A DNA stretch of 64,000 bases from Terana coerulea (lineage: Eukaryota > Basidiomycota > Agaricomycetes > Polyporales > Phanerochaetaceae): positions 62,001 through 126,000 of the forward strand of contig JAKOGH010001201.1 of NCBI GenBank assembly GCA_024811115.1, given 5' to 3'. Made by a program: the position numbers and the translations under genes. The notes beneath the pieces are model-generated. The model ran no database searches. It was given only the letters and a program-made list of their open reading frames with translations, and was not told the DNA's origin. Of the stretch, positions 11,319-23,113 are shown piece by piece; positions within the stretch are counted from its first letter, which is position 1; every line of letters starts with the position of its first letter.

Positions 11319-12710
11319 CTATAGCTTGGGTACAGTCTGCCGTTTTAACCCCGGGCTGTCCCACAGACTCCAGATCATGCCCGTCTTGGGGTTGGTCCCT
11401 TCCTTCGCGACCTCGCGGTACGACTTCTGGACAGCGTTGCCACCGAAGATGTGCTCAATCCTAACCCAATCCTTGCCGTCTCGCATGAGGTCGCGCCACG
11501 CTTTGGCCTGGATCGACGTGATCTGGTCCACCGACAGCTTCTTCCGCTGGACGGCGAGCCACTCTGGCATGAAGAACTGCTCCATCTCGCCGGACACGCC
11601 TTTGAGACTGCCAGGGGTATTGTCGGAGGTGGGAGTGGATAGGGATGTGTTTGTCGTGAACTTTGTGGTCGAGGCTGAGGGGGCGGAGGGCGAGAGGTTC
11701 GTCAAACCCAGCTGGACACTGGCGACCAAGGCCGAAGCGAAATGACCATGGACTCTGGCATTCAGTTCGTCGTTCCCAGCAACGTCGATGTAAAGCCACT
11801 TGTCTTCCGTCGTGCGTAATACATCGGAAGACTCGAAGCCATCGTATTCAACGATATCGTCGTATAAATCCAGTCCTCGAGTGAACGCAACGTTACGTTT
11901 GGAAGTAAGGCCGACCACCTTCATCGGGTAGTCGGTGTTCGATGCGCGCCGCTTGCTCAACAAATAGGCGAGAGAGAAGGCCGTCTTGGCGGAAGCGGAT
12001 GATATCAGAACGTTGGCCGCTCCTCGATAATCGAAGGCATGCAGCCAGTCCTCGCACCAGAAGGCGGTCCAGAATAGTGGTCGGTATAGCATTGTAAAAT
12101 CCTCTGCACGAGGCGAAGGATCATACAGCGGGTCGGTCTGGCACCGAATTATTTGATTATAGGGACGGCGGTCTGCGGAGTCATACCAGGGATGAGTGAA
12201 CGTCAAAGCCTGACTGTATATGTTCACTTACCAGCCGGAAGACGTGGTCGAGGTACGAAGAGGCTGTACCTGTTGACGTCGGAAGGAGAAACCTGAAGCG
12301 TCAGGTACCTCGTGGGCGCAAAATAACCGTAGACCCTCTCGCCGGCCTCGATGCGCGGATGCGTCGACTGCATAACAGTGCCAAATCCCCAAACAGGTAT
12401 GAGTCCGTGCGTCTCCGGTGAAACACGACGGGTTACAGGGGCTGCATGGAAATCGAAGTACCTGTAAAAGACGTGTCATATTAGAAAGCAGGAAGGTAAA
12501 CCAGATTTTATACACATTACCGGAAGTGGGGGCTTCACCCAAAGCCTGGTAGGTGATGTTATTCGCCGAAAAGCCAAACCTATCTACCTTGATGAGGACA
12601 TGGTTCTCCGGTAGCTGCGCAGGTAGGCGTGATTCGACCACGGTTGGCTGGTGAGGGTCCAGAGAAGAAGATGGTCGGGCTACACACAAAGTCAGATTAT
12701 TGTCAGCCAT
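11319..12710 (-). CDS. DUF2855 family protein
   Basis: Member of the fungal/bacterial DUF2855 family, of unknown biochemical role, which resembles medium-chain dehydrogenase-like proteins. The N-terminus (start 12710) reads MADNNLTLCVARPSSSLD, then ENHVLIKVDRFGFSANNITY, a substrate-entry type segment seen in zinc-free MDR proteins. After introns it continues VWGFGTVMQSTHP and RIEAGERVYGYFAPTRYL. The long last exon has LYRPLFWTAFWCEDWL, then VLISSASAKTAFSLAYLLSK (Rossmann-like helix and strand) and VVGLTSKRNVAFTRGL. The C-terminus has FFMPEWLAVQRK and IEHIFGGNAVQKSYREVAKE, typical of the family end. At least three introns. No pathway neighbour gives a hint of substrate. The family assignment is made from these motifs by memory and is fairly sure; function is not assigned. 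Confidence 0.82.
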
Positions 12711-13166
12711 GACTTGAAAAGGCTGAGGCTATAAGGCTGGCGCAAGCTCGGATGGTCTGACAGTTGACTCGTGACTTGCAGACTGCTCTGAGCACACGAT
12801 AGTTGAGAGCAAGTTGGGAGCAAGCCTTTAAGCTTTAAGAACTGAAGGCAAGCCGAGTATCCCGCTTTGCTGTGCTCGTAGAAATCAACCGGCACAAGAA
12901 ATTCCGGCGAACATGTAGTCTGAGCGTCTCAAGGTGATATCCCCAAAAGGCAGGTGTAGTATTCACAACAGCTTCTCCGTGTCGAACCAATGCCGTCAGG
13001 AAGACTTATATCGCACAACCATACATAATACATTGTAGGAGTACATCTACGCCGATTATCCAGTGGTAGATACAATAAGACTAGGGTATTACAATGACTG
13101 TTATACAAGAATGGGGGGTATGAATAATCGAACAAACAACAATATAACCTGATATCTCTATTGATC
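12711..13166. other. Intergenic region, no gene seen
   Basis: Promoter side of the DUF2855 gene and 3' side of the small unknown gene. It is relatively A/T-rich around 13020-13160. An open frame continues through part of it in the unspliced reading of the neighbouring gene but is best read as 3' UTR. Confidence 0.45.
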
Positions 13167-13795
13167 CTATATCCTGGATGGTTTTGGTGTGGATGACGAG
13201 GAACGGCCGCGCTCTGATCGAGGAACAATGCGGTACGGATGTACGCGCACGCCTTTCGCGACACGGAGCTTTGGGTGACGAAGGCACTCGGCAGCTGGGC
13301 CGACGATGAGCATTGCCTGATTGCGCCGAGAATTGGTTGCGTTGGAGCGAGAAAGCGCGGATATGCTCTCGACGTAAGACGGCTGTGGGGGTGGCACGAC
13401 GACAAGGCGTCCGCCTCGTCCATGGTGCTGCGTACGAGGCTGAAGTTATTCGAAGGAAGGTGGACGGGTGGTGGTGAGGCTGATGCACGACTTGAGTCAG
13501 GGGACTCCCAAGCGAGGGGGGAGAAACAGAGCGATCTGATGACGTCGTGCATGAGGATGTCGTAGACGATATTGAGCTCTGTCGAGGGCGGTGCCAGCTC
13601 ATTAAGGGGTTGCTTGTGGTCTAATGACGGGTTAGTGGATTGTGTCTCGGCATTTAGGTTTTGAACCTCACCTTTGGAGTCATCAGTGGACATTATAGCA
13701 TGAGAAACGATGGGATTGGGAAGGCCGAGAGTATGAAGGGAGGGAAGTGTAGGACGGCGAATGGGCATGATGGAGTAAGAGTCGTTGGATGCCAT
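13167..13795 (-). CDS. Small conserved fungal protein of unknown function
   Basis: I do not recognise a domain. The likely start (13795) gives MASNDSYSIMPIRRPTLPSL followed by HTLGLPNPI, a basic-hydrophobic N-terminus that occurs in short basidiomycete proteins. The unspliced frame stays open to 12929, but the better reading splices near 13450-13460 into another frame. That frame carries RLVVVPPPQPSYVESISALS, RSNATNSRRNQAMLIVGPAA, then LRVAKGVRVHPYRIVPRSER and stops at 13167. The basic HPYRIVPR end and the Ser/Arg tail suggest a nucleic-acid or nuclear association, but this is only a guess from composition. Two or three introns are probable, one of which starts near 13670 (donor gtgagg). Confidence 0.5.
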
Positions 13796-15194
13796 TATTG
13801 TATATATGTTGCTCGACTTAAAGTGAGATGAGATGTTTGTAGAGGATGAGGGCGTAAGTTTGAGTCAATGAGATATCACGGATATCGGTTTCCACCAGGG
13901 TTTTAAGGGCCGGCCCTTTAAGAGAGACAAGAAGGATGTGTTGTGAAGGAGAGCGGAGCAACGAGGAGCTGGTAGAGCAACGACAGGCTGCGCACGACTT
14001 TATAATGAAGAACTTCATTGACCGCATGCAAGGCGCATTGTTTAAGTTGCCAAGCGCATGCTTCCGTCGTCAATGCCAATACACCAGGTTGCATGGTTTA
14101 TTCAACGCTATGCGCTGTTGCTCAAGCGTCTCGGAGTCCTTTGTTCGTGGCGGCACAATGGCCACAGTAAGCGCCCAACGAGTGTTGTGGTCTGTTGCTC
14201 AGCATCCTCCAGCGGAGTTTCAATTCAGCCATTTTCGATTAGCAAATTGTACTCGTCATTCCTCATCGCGTTCGCGCTTTACCAAAATGACTGAAGTCCC
14301 ACCCAAGCTTAGGATTGTGTGTAGTCTCAATAGCGATCAGTACCGTTGTGTACGCTCACACTCCCGCATGTAGCTGAAAGGTGCAGAGCCGGATTTATCT
14401 GCTGCAACATACCAGATTCATGATGAGTCTCATACCATTGGAAACTCATTGAGATGGATGATAATGAAAAAGTGGGTTCCCACTCTCGTTGCACTTCTCG
14501 CGAATTTGACGGTTTCATTACGTAGCCCGAAGGTGGAGTTTTGCGGCTACAGGTGAGCTTACTCAATTGCTCATATAATGGGCATATAGCGCAAGTACCG
14601 AGTGCATTGTGCAACTCTCCATCACTTCTACTCACTACTTATTGTCACGCGTACTAACGGTAGATACTCCTCAGTGTTCCACACCCCTCGGAGAATCATA
14701 TCCACCTACGAATCCAGATGTATGGTGTGTCTTGCTCCTTACGCTCGCCATTCTTCGATAGATTTACTGAAGACAATATTGTCTTAGATGGGCTATCTTC
14801 CCTCGACGCGCTACTAGAGGCTCTTGGGAATTTGGATAACCTCTGTCAGACTATCGACTCGGCCTATGCCACCAGTCTCTCCTCGGATTCGTACGAACGG
14901 TGGACAGAACGAAGTTAATCAAGGCCCCCTTGCTCTCACTTACTCACCTTTCTCGCTTCTGGGGTCTGCCAATGTATTGTAGCCTCGCCTTGACGCAGTA
15001 ATTTTGTATACTATACCCCTGTATTAGGTCAAGCATCAAAGCTTCACGCTGCATCTCACAAATAGTCGCGACTTGGGTGATTCATGAACCAAGCGGAATT
15101 ATTGGCGCTTCTGCCATGTGAAACCCTCTGGCGCTCTGCGTCTGCTGCGTCCGGCGGTGATCGTCAGCGCGTGCCTCCACCACAACCTACAGAC
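13796..15194. other. 1.4-kb intergenic region with weak open frames
   Basis: Divergent upstream region of the small unknown gene and of the J-protein gene. Open frames at 13936-14373 and 14718-14918 on the + strand have no recognisable motif. The second (ending LSSDSYERWTERS) has a fairly protein-like composition and could be an exon remnant. I see no repeats or RNA gene. Confidence 0.4.
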
Positions 15195-16523
15195 ATGTCT
15201 ACTGAGGAAGAGCAGAACCCGTACGAGCTTCTCGGCTTAGGGCTTGAAGCAGCGGAGGGTGAGATCAAGACCGCTTACCGTCAGAGGTCGTTGAAGGTCC
15301 ATCCAGATAGGGTAGGTCTAGCGAGCCATGTCATAGGCACTCAGGTCTAACGTACCGTTTCGAACTTTAGAATCGCGGTAACCCTGATGCTGGTGCGTAA
15401 ACGCACTATCGTATACTTCAAACAACTAACAAACCTTCTACCCAGCTCGCAAGTTCCATGAATTGAATCAAGCCTATGAGCTACTGCTCGATCCGCTGCG
15501 GCGGATGGCGCTGGACGCGAAAATGCGGCTCAAGGAGGCGAAGAAAGCCCGCTATGCCCAGTACGACTCGAAACGGAAGAATATGGTAGATGAGCTAGAA
15601 GAGCGCGAGCGAGCATTCAAGAAGAGCAAGGTCGACAAGGAGGCAAAGCAGAAGGAGACGTGGAGAGAGAACGAGCGCATCATGGAGGAAGGGCGTATAC
15701 TGCGTGAACAGAAAGCAGCTGAGCTGCAGAAGCGGACTGAGGAGGCTGAGCGAGAGGTGAAGGCAAAGAAAGCAGACATTTTCGAACCACCAAGTCTTGG
15801 TATGTGATGTGTTCGTTACCAGGTTGATCCGCCTCATGTATCACTCAAGGTACTCTCGACACAACTGTCAAACTGAAGTTCCAACTCAGCGCCCGACCTA
15901 CCCTGACCACGGCGGAAAATATCAGTGCCCTTCTCTCGCCCTTTGGTCCGGTAGAGAGCTCCGAGATAGTAATCTCGCTGAAACCTGCACCGCCAAAGAA
16001 AGCTAAGCGAGGCGTCGCATTGGTACCCTTCAAGCAGATTGGTGATGCATTTGGCGCAGTCTGCGCTAGTGGCAGGCCCGAACGAGGATTAGAGGGAGTG
16101 GAGGTCGCCTGGGCTGAAGACAAGGAACCCGAGTTAATAGGATGGCTGAAGAAGATGGGAAAGCTTGGAGGAACCGCGAAACCGCTGGCACGCGACGACT
16201 CAGATATTATCATGGGTTCGCAGTCGCAGTCGCAGTCCGACTCCAACCCCCAATCCGCACAGCCAAATTCGAATACCGGGGCTTTCTCTTCTTTTCCCTC
16301 GTCATTCCCTTCAACATTCGTACGTGTTTGCCACTTCATCAACGATATCCGTCTGACCAGATCTTGCGAATAGCCGGATGTATCGGGTTCTCCATCCGCT
16401 TCTGTGGGCACCAAGGCTCCCGCAGGTCTCGACTACGAATCTGTCACCCTTATGCGGCTACGACAAGCGGAAAGGGAAAGGCTCGAAAGGGAGATTCGCG
16501 AAAATGAAGCAAATGAGGGATGA
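15195..16523 (+). CDS. DnaJ protein with RRM, Cwf23/DNAJC17 type
   Basis: J-domain protein of the DNAJC17/Cwf23 class, linked to the spliceosome. The start at 15195 (MSTEEEQNPYELLGLG) is preferred over the in-frame ATG at 15084 because the J domain starts at once and the upstream codons look untranslated. The J domain holds AAEGEIKTAYRQRSLKVHPD with the HPD tripeptide, split by an intron after HPDR, and KFHELNQAYELLLDPLRRMA. A highly charged helix follows (EELEERERAFKKSKVD and similar, to about 15770). After two introns comes a small RRM-like domain (TLTTAENISALLSPFGPVES, RGVALVPFKQIGDAFGAV), then a Ser/Gln-rich tract with a QSQSQS run. It ends MRLRQAERERLEREIRENEA with stop at 16521. J domain plus charged helix plus RRM is diagnostic of this class. 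It converges on the M28 peptidase gene with 122 bp between. Confidence 0.9.
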
Positions 16524-16645
16524 AGGCGTGCGGAGATACCTATGGTAACGGCGATACATCTGGACGGACATCTAATCAATGGGACATTGTGGAGGGACAT
16601 CGGTATGTTTTGTATTCCATGTATGTAAGTTACAACTAAATGGGT

Positions 16646-18188
16646 TCACTTCAAAAATGGGAATGTAGCGGGACTTTTGTAGCCGTTCTTTCCGATAGCC
16701 CTGACACCTAGGATCGCGTTGTCCTTCACCACCTGCACCGTTGCCTGGTTAACCAAACCAACGGGGATGGAGTTCGTCCACAGCGGCTCGTCCGTCGCCC
16801 TCCACACGACCTCGTATCCAGCAACAGCGGGCGACGGATCCAGGTCCCAAGACAACGTGCTATTGTTTGTCAGGACGGATGCGTCGATCTTGACGTTCCT
16901 CGGTGTGCCAGGGGCCTGCGCAAGCGACCATATCGCCGCGCCGTTCACCTTGGCGACGCGTTGGACGAAGTTGAAGTTGACAAACTCGATGAGATCGCCG
17001 AACTGCTTGCCAGTGCTGTCAACGCGGACGTCCTGGTGCTGGTGCGCGAAATCCTCGTGCGGCTCGGTGAAGCGGGCAGCGGGGAAGCCGGCGCTGAGGA
17101 ACGGCTCGTGATCACCACCTCGGAGGAAACGGTCGGCGCGGTAGATGACTCGCACTAGAGTGTCGTCCATCAGCTTCAAGGTCGCCATATAGAGCAGACT
17201 ACATACCTGACATTCCGGTAACCGCGTTGGAGGCGACTTCTTGGGTGAAGCGCGTCAGCTCGCGCGCAGGTGAGTCGTTCTCTCCGCCGATAGACTCGCG
17301 AGTAGCGACGGTGGAAGCGTTCTCGGTGGATGGGATGCCCTTCCCGAACAATCGAATGCTACTCGGGTCTACGAAACCGTCATCTCCCTTCGGACTCCCA
17401 ACGATATCATTCGTGAACATGCCCTGCACATCCTTGCCGGCAGCGAGCATCTGCTGCGCGAAGAAGTTAGACCCAAAGAGCCCTTGCTCCTCTCCCGCAA
17501 CCGCACCGAGCATAATAGTCGCCCTCGGCGGCGGCTCCGTGGCCATGATGCGAGCCAACTCCATGATAACCGCCACTCCGCTTGCGTCGTCATCCGCGCC
17601 AGGTGCATCGTCCATGAAGTTGTCGAGGTTGGTCACACGGGAGTCGTAGTGACCGGTGATGATGTACACTCGGTTGGGTTCGTCCTTACCCTGGATAGTT
17701 GCGATGACGTTGCTTATGTTGACAGGGAACAGGATGCCGCTTGCTACGGGCTGGATATAACTGGGCACCGTGATGGCGACGTTCGTCCCCTTCCGCGCGT
17801 TCGCTGCAAAGCCGCGCATCTGGGCAGCGATCCAATCGCGCGCGGCGCCGATGCCACGTACGGGATCCGTCTGGTTCGACAGCGTATGGCGGGTACCGAA
17901 GGAGACGAGCTTGGTGATGATCGCCTCGATGCGCTTCGGGTCGATCTGCGCGAGGATACGCTGGAGGTCCGCGGCGGGCTGCTGCGGCACGATCTGGTTG
18001 CCCTGGCCGGGCGGCCACTGCGCCGTCAGGAGGCACTGGGAGAGGTCACTGCGCGCAATGAGCGGGTCTCTGTCCTCTCTGGGTGTCACGGCGTGTCCGA
18101 GGGCGGGGACAAGGACGGCGGACGTCCATATGAGGGCGAAGAATGCAAGACGAAGCATGGGTGGAGCGTACATCTTGGAAGGGCACAA
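16646..18188 (-). CDS. Secreted M28 family zinc exopeptidase
   Basis: Extracellular aminopeptidase-type metallopeptidase. Three in-frame ATGs lie at 18188, 18173 and 18158; the last would start exactly before the signal segment (MLRLAFFALIWTSAVLVPAL), so the true start may be 18158. Co-catalytic zinc ligands are visible: His and Asp in ITGHYDSR and DAPGADDDASG, Glu in GAVAGEEQGLFGSNFF, and a later His in FLRGGDHEPFLSAG. The central ISNVIATIQGKDEPNRVYII is also typical. One intron joins TGMS to VRVIYRADRF (intron about 17155-17212). Beyond the peptidase domain (after about 16980) there is a C-terminal beta-sandwich-like extension: WSLAQAPGTPRNVKIDASVL then STLSWDLDPSPAVAGYEVVW, which looks like a fibronectin type III-like module. 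Ends FPFLK at 16646. Confidence 0.92.
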
Positions 18189-18819
18189 CAGGCCTGAGTC
18201 TCGCTGTACCTTCGTACGCAGCTGGATACTTTATACATCCGTTCGCTCACGATTATATTTGGTCGATCGGGCACGGATTGGGCGGAAGCAATGAAGGTTT
18301 GCGTGCTGTATGCCGTTATTCTAGGCTAGAGCTCTGGCCTCGTACGCTGGCGTGATCAACGCACGAAACGTTCTCCCTCTTCGTATGCCGGTGGCATGGT
18401 CGGCCACATGCTGTCTTACTGATAACAAGACTCCGCTGCTCTCGAAGAGTATTAATATTCCCTGGAGGTTCGGATGATCTTCAGTCCAGAACCCGCTTTG
18501 CCGCCTCTTCTCCGCTCATCAATTGTGAACGCTAATAGTGTCTATTGAATGTCTATGGACAACTTACTGTTGAATGGTATTCTATCACAAAGTCAGTTCC
18601 TCGAGGTACCACGTAGTAACTTCACTGATATACTTGCGGACACAGGGCAGCCTTACTCAATGTTGCAGATGCCAGAAACTTTGAGGATACCCCGCTTGTT
18701 CATCGTTGATCGACCGACAGATAGTGTGAGAGTTTAACCCTCCAGAAAATACGCATGATATACGAGCCATGTACAACTATATTCGAGTTCATTGGCTTTC
18801 ACCCCTCATGGCCGCTCGC
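18189..18819. other. Intergenic region, no convincing gene
   Basis: Promoter side of the M28 peptidase gene. A 62-codon open frame at 18549-18737 has no recognisable feature. No repeat was noticed. Confidence 0.4.
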
Positions 18820-18902
18820 CTAAGTCCCAGGCTTGTCAGACGCATAAGAGGCGTTCGTATCGTTTTCTTTCACCAGGACCGCAGCTTTCTGCCCGTGAGT
18901 CA
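18820..18902 (+). pseudogene. Possible degenerate first exon of a duplicate of the 19.0-kb gene
   Basis: The frame from 18810 reads MAARLSP and later VRIVFFHQDRSFLP, followed by a gtgagt donor-like site. The gene starting at 19004 has MEPRLSL and TRIVFLHQDDTGLP at the matching positions: the spacing is similar and nine of thirteen residues agree in the RIVF-HQD-LP core. No further exon of this copy is recognisable before 19004. It is therefore either a relic of a tandem duplication or an alternative upstream exon. Confidence 0.3.
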
Positions 18903-19003
18903 CAAGGTCTATTGCGTGGGGACCACTCACACTGAAGCAGCGTCTCTGCTAACTTCTCACCAGCTTGTGCTCCCACGCCCATACGTTCGCGGCTGCAGAC
19001 ACC

Positions 19004-19454
19004 ATGGAGCCCAGATTATCTCTGAATGCTACTCGCATCGTCTTTTTGCATCAAGATGACACAGGGTTGCCCGCACCATGTGCCGTGCAGATCGACTTGA
19101 AAGCCCAGGACCGGTGAGTGCTTGCGTCCGCAGCTGGCTACATTTATACTGATTGAGTGCTCTCAGTGAACCTAATGATAACTTAGAGCGCGTTTATAGT
19201 GACAATGAGCACCAGATATCGGTACGTATGCCCCAAACATGGCGCATATAGTCACCCTAATATTGCTGTAGGATGCCATATTAAAACTGGTGATAACCCA
19301 CCTCCACCGCCCCTTACCGGAACGCTTTATCATTGATGAGGAACAATATACGTTAACTGCCGGTACGGCTCGACCTCCTGTATGCGTGCTTCTTCTCACT
19401 ATTCTGCTTCAGCACGAGCATCGTGGACCTATGGCCGTAAGCGGCTGCTGTTGA
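19004..19454 (+). CDS. Small protein of unknown function, three exons
   Basis: No family recognised. The proposed start MEPRLSLNATRIVFLHQDDT leads into LPAPCAVQIDLKAQDR. Two tidy introns follow, with donors gtgagt and gtacgt and acceptors tttatag and ctgtag. They keep one frame through DNEHQIS and AILKLVITHLHRPLPERFII, then DEEQYTLTAGTARPP. The last exon would stop at 19452. The clean phase of both introns is the main support that this is a gene. The last 30 residues, including a Leu-rich patch and a Cys-Cys end, are less protein-like, so a further intron may remove them. Confidence 0.42.
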
Positions 19455-20000
19455 CTTGGGGCGACGAGAGAATCACCCCTTGCGAGGACAAATGGTCGTT
19501 CGTTTTTGCGCCGAAGGGGCCGGCATGTCGAAGTGGTTGTCGCTGTAGGCGCGTATAGCCATATTAATATACTGATATTTTCTGGTGCTTAGCCCGTCAG
19601 CGAAGTGAAGAGAATGAAGTTCGTAGGCAATTCGCAGGTCCGAATTCGCGTGCCAGGTCAACTCGCAGGACATTGAGGCTCGTCTCCTGATCTCTCTTCG
19701 GTGTCATAATGTCACATATGTATGTTACACATTGTGGTCAAGTTCCGCTGCTTAGAGCGCACCGGCCGGCTCACTATGCGACGCGTCGGAGGCGGGCCAG
19801 ACTCCGTTTATGGGTAAAGCGCCAAACCAGACGGAAGGTCGGGATCTGCGGGCCGCGGGCCGGATGGCATATTGCACTGTCGGCGACTCGGCTGCTTGTG
19901 ACGAGCACCGGACCTCGATGAGTTCAAGGTATAAAGTAGCGAACATGACGACCTACGACCGCTACATTCACGCTACACCTTCTCGTTTGCATACCACACA
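19455..20000. other. Intergenic region upstream of the fuconate dehydratase gene
   Basis: No gene is seen. The 19740-19920 part is GC-rich; nearer 20000 the sequence is C/T and A rich, as in a promoter. Confidence 0.4.
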
Positions 20001-21807
20001 ATGTCAGTGAAGATCACAGGTTTTGAGACTCACGGTAGGTTTTTAACTAACAAGACCTGCACACCAGTCTAATCTGAGCTTCATAGATGTCCGTTTCCCG
20101 ACCTCTCTCACTGGCGATGGCACGGATGCGATGAACACAGATTGCGACTACTCATCTGCATATGTCTCGCTCCTTACGTCGGAGAACTGGTCGGTCATGG
20201 CATGACCTTTACCATCGGCCGCGGCAACGACATTGTTTGCGCCGCAATCCGGGAGGTAGCTAACCGGCTGGTGGGCAAAGAGGTCGAGGGGCTGTTTTCG
20301 AACATGGGTCAGACTTGGGACTATCTGTGCTCTGATCCTCAGTTGCGATGGTGCGTCGAACCCTGTATATTTGTACTTCCAGAAGCTGAAGCCTTGACGC
20401 TTTAGGATTGGCCCTGAGAAGGGTGTCATTCATATTGCCCTCGGTGCCGTCAACAACGCTTTGTGGGATATGTACGCACGGTCGCGTAAGAAGCCTCTGT
20501 GGAAGTTGATTGTGGATATGACGCCAGTAAGCCCCCACTTGACATTTACCTCGGCCAAGTGCTGATGCGATATATGCTCTCAGGAAGAGCTTGTGAACTC
20601 CACGGCATTCCGCTACATCTCCGACGCTATCACAAAGGAAGAAGCTCTTGCCATGCTCAAGGATAAGGAAGCAACCAAAGGGAAGCGCGAGGCGCACGTC
20701 CGCGAAGTCGGGTATCCCGCATACGTTACCTCCGCCGGATGGCTCGGGTACAGCGACGAGAAGGTCGCACGTCTAACGAAGGAAGCCATTGCGGCAGGAT
20801 TCAACCACTTCAAGATGAAGGTCGGTGCGGACCGTGCAAACGACTTGCGACGAGGCAAGGTTATTCGGTCAATCATCGATGACCCTCAATACCTGCCTCC
20901 GGGTCTGAAACCTCGCGACCCGAATGGCCCCGACCTTGTTGGAAAGAACGCAGGCCCTACGGGTAGTGTTCTGATGATCGATGCCAACCAGGTGTGGGAT
21001 GTCCGGGAAGCGATCGACTATGTCAAAAGTTTGGAGGATATCAAGCCGTGGTATGCATGTCGTTAATATTCGAGAACCTGTCTTGAACTTTTTCTGCCAG
21101 GTTTATCGAGGAGCCTACCGCCCCGGATGACATTCTTGGTCACGCAGCGATCCGCAAGGCCCTGAAACCTCACGGCATTGGTGTTGCCACCGGCGAGCAC
21201 GCTCACAATCGGATGGTCTTCAAGCAACTGCTGCAGGCGGAGGCTATTGATGTCTGCCAAATTGACTCATGCCGTCTTGCGGGTGTCAGCGAGGTCCTCA
21301 GCGTACTCTTGATGGCCGCCAAGTGAGTGGCATCCCCAACTTTTTCCCGCGAAGAACTCACCTGGATTTAATTAGGTTTGGAATTCCTGTATGTCCACAT
21401 GCCGGTGGTGTTGGCTTGTGCGAATATGTCATTCATCTGAGGTACGTCTGCGAAGCATCTATCGTTTACCTCCAGAAACTCACGAATGATTCTGTAGCTT
21501 GATTGACTACATCGCAGTCTCGGGCTCCATGGAACGAAACGTACTCGAGTTTGTTGACCATCTTCACGAACACTTCTTGTATCCCTGCAGCATCAACAAG
21601 AATGGACGTTACAACGTTCCGTCCCTCTCGGAAGAAGGCTACAGGTATGTCTCGAGCCCTCGCTGTGGCTCGCTTTAGGTCACTCATACCGTTAATTCCA
21701 GCATTGAGATGCACAAGGAGAGCATTACGCGCTTCGAATGGCCGCACGGTTCGTATTGGGTTAATGACCATGCGGCGGCGAAGGCGAAGGGTGTCGCAGA
21801 GCACTAA
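20001..21807 (+). CDS. L-fuconate dehydratase-like enolase superfamily enzyme
   Basis: Enolase/mandelate racemase superfamily member, closest in layout to L-fuconate dehydratase (acid-sugar dehydration in L-fucose breakdown, cytosolic). The start at 20001 ([11 protein letters not shown]) is followed by an intron and [19 protein letters not shown], a characteristic N-terminus of this group. The N-terminal cap has [20 protein letters not shown] and [20 protein letters not shown]. The barrel holds the catalytic K-x-K in [13 protein letters not shown] and the metal ligand in [12 protein letters not shown]. Further ligands are the glutamates of [11 protein letters not shown] and [11 protein letters not shown], and the histidine of [15 protein letters not shown]. 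The C-terminus ([18 protein letters not shown]) is also family-like. About six introns. Substrate could differ among related acid-sugar dehydratases; the extended N-terminal motif argues for fuconate. No other fucose pathway gene is adjacent. Confidence 0.88.
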
Positions 21808-22074
21808 TATTGCTCCTTGTCGGCGTCATGGTTTCGCTATGAAAGCCCAAACCAAAATACTGTATCTATACTACATAGTCATGACTCGTATTCACCTTTG
21901 TTTTATGTTGGACAACTTGCGAGCAGCCCGTACGAAATGACCGGATGTCACTGCGCGCTTAAGCCGAAACACACCTTGTTCTGACCTGTCACTGACCGTT
22001 CACTGAGACGCCCCATTACTCGGTCTCGGTGCCTCATTCACTCACTATTCTACACCTAAACATATCTCTGTAGA

Positions 22075-23113
22075 ATGTCTGGCTCAATGCAAGCCTATTT
22101 GGCTGCCAAATACATGTCAGGCCCCAAAGCCGACGCAATCCTTGCTCGCGCGCCGGGCACCAGCGGGCCCAAGAAGAAGAAGCGCAAGGTGGCATCCACT
22201 TCTGCAGCTGCAGGTCCGTCTTTCATCAAAGATGACGATGCCCTCGGCTGGGGCGAGACACCGAAGGAGGCAGACGACGACGCTATGGAGGCCATCATAG
22301 CAGAAGACCGCGGATTCAAGAAACGGCAGAAGACGGACGGGGCGTCCGGATGGGCGACCGTACGAGAAGCCACGCCGCCACCTGCGGCAGACGAGGCACC
22401 ACAGGTCGTGGAGGAGGAGCCGTTCAAGGGCGGGCTGCTGACGTCGGCGCAGCTGAAGAAGTCATTGCCCAAGAAGGGCGCGGCGAAGACGGACGCGACG
22501 CAGGAGGAGATTGCGGCAGCACAGGAGACGGTGTATCGTGACGCGTCAGGGCGGAAGGTCGACATGGCGGCGGAGAGGGCAGAGGCGGCTCGGAAGAAGC
22601 GGGAGAAGGGAGGAGAAGGAGGCGAAGAAGATGGAGTGGGGGAAGGGCGTGGTGCAGAGGGAGGAACAGGAGAGGAATAAGCGGGAGCTGGAGGCGATGC
22701 GTAATGCGAATTTTGCGAGGACGAAGGATGATGTCGCGCTGAATGAAGACCTGAAGGCGCAGGATAGGTGGAACGACCCTGCGGCTGCTTTCTTGACGGT
22801 GCGTTTGCTTCTGAACCGACAATTCAATGATCCCTTACAATACTTGCGATGCATACGTAGAAGAAACGGTCGAAAGGTCCGAAGAAACCCGAATATAATG
22901 GGCCGCCACCACCACCAAACCGGTTCGGCATCAGACCAGGATACAGATGGGATGGTGTAGGTGAGTGAAAGAGCTGTGTGCTCATCGCTACAGTAAATAA
23001 CAAAGCTCTGTTTAGACCGGAGTAATGGATTTGAGAAGAAGTTGTTCCAGAAGCAGAACGAGAGGAGACGACGCGGAGCTGAAAGCTACGAATGGGGTGT
23101 GGAGGACATGTAA
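22075..23113 (+). CDS. BUD13: Pre-mRNA splicing factor BUD13 (RES complex)
   Basis: BUD13/CWC26 is a subunit of the RES complex that helps splicing and nuclear pre-mRNA retention. The N-terminus has [20 protein letters not shown] followed by a PKKKKRK basic patch, a possible nuclear signal. The middle has [15 protein letters not shown] and the conserved [20 protein letters not shown]. The C-terminal BUD13 domain reads [52 protein letters not shown] and [12 protein letters not shown], ending [10 protein letters not shown] with stop at 23111. Two introns interrupt the C-terminal part (after AFLT and within DGVD). One extra G in the run at 22608-22610 breaks the frame between EAARKKREK and [10 protein letters not shown]; removing it restores the family sequence. 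I treat this as a sequence error. Confidence 0.93.

Noticed and set aside
13936..14373. 145-codon plus-strand frame
   Set aside because: Mixed composition with no motif and no codon bias; treated as chance.
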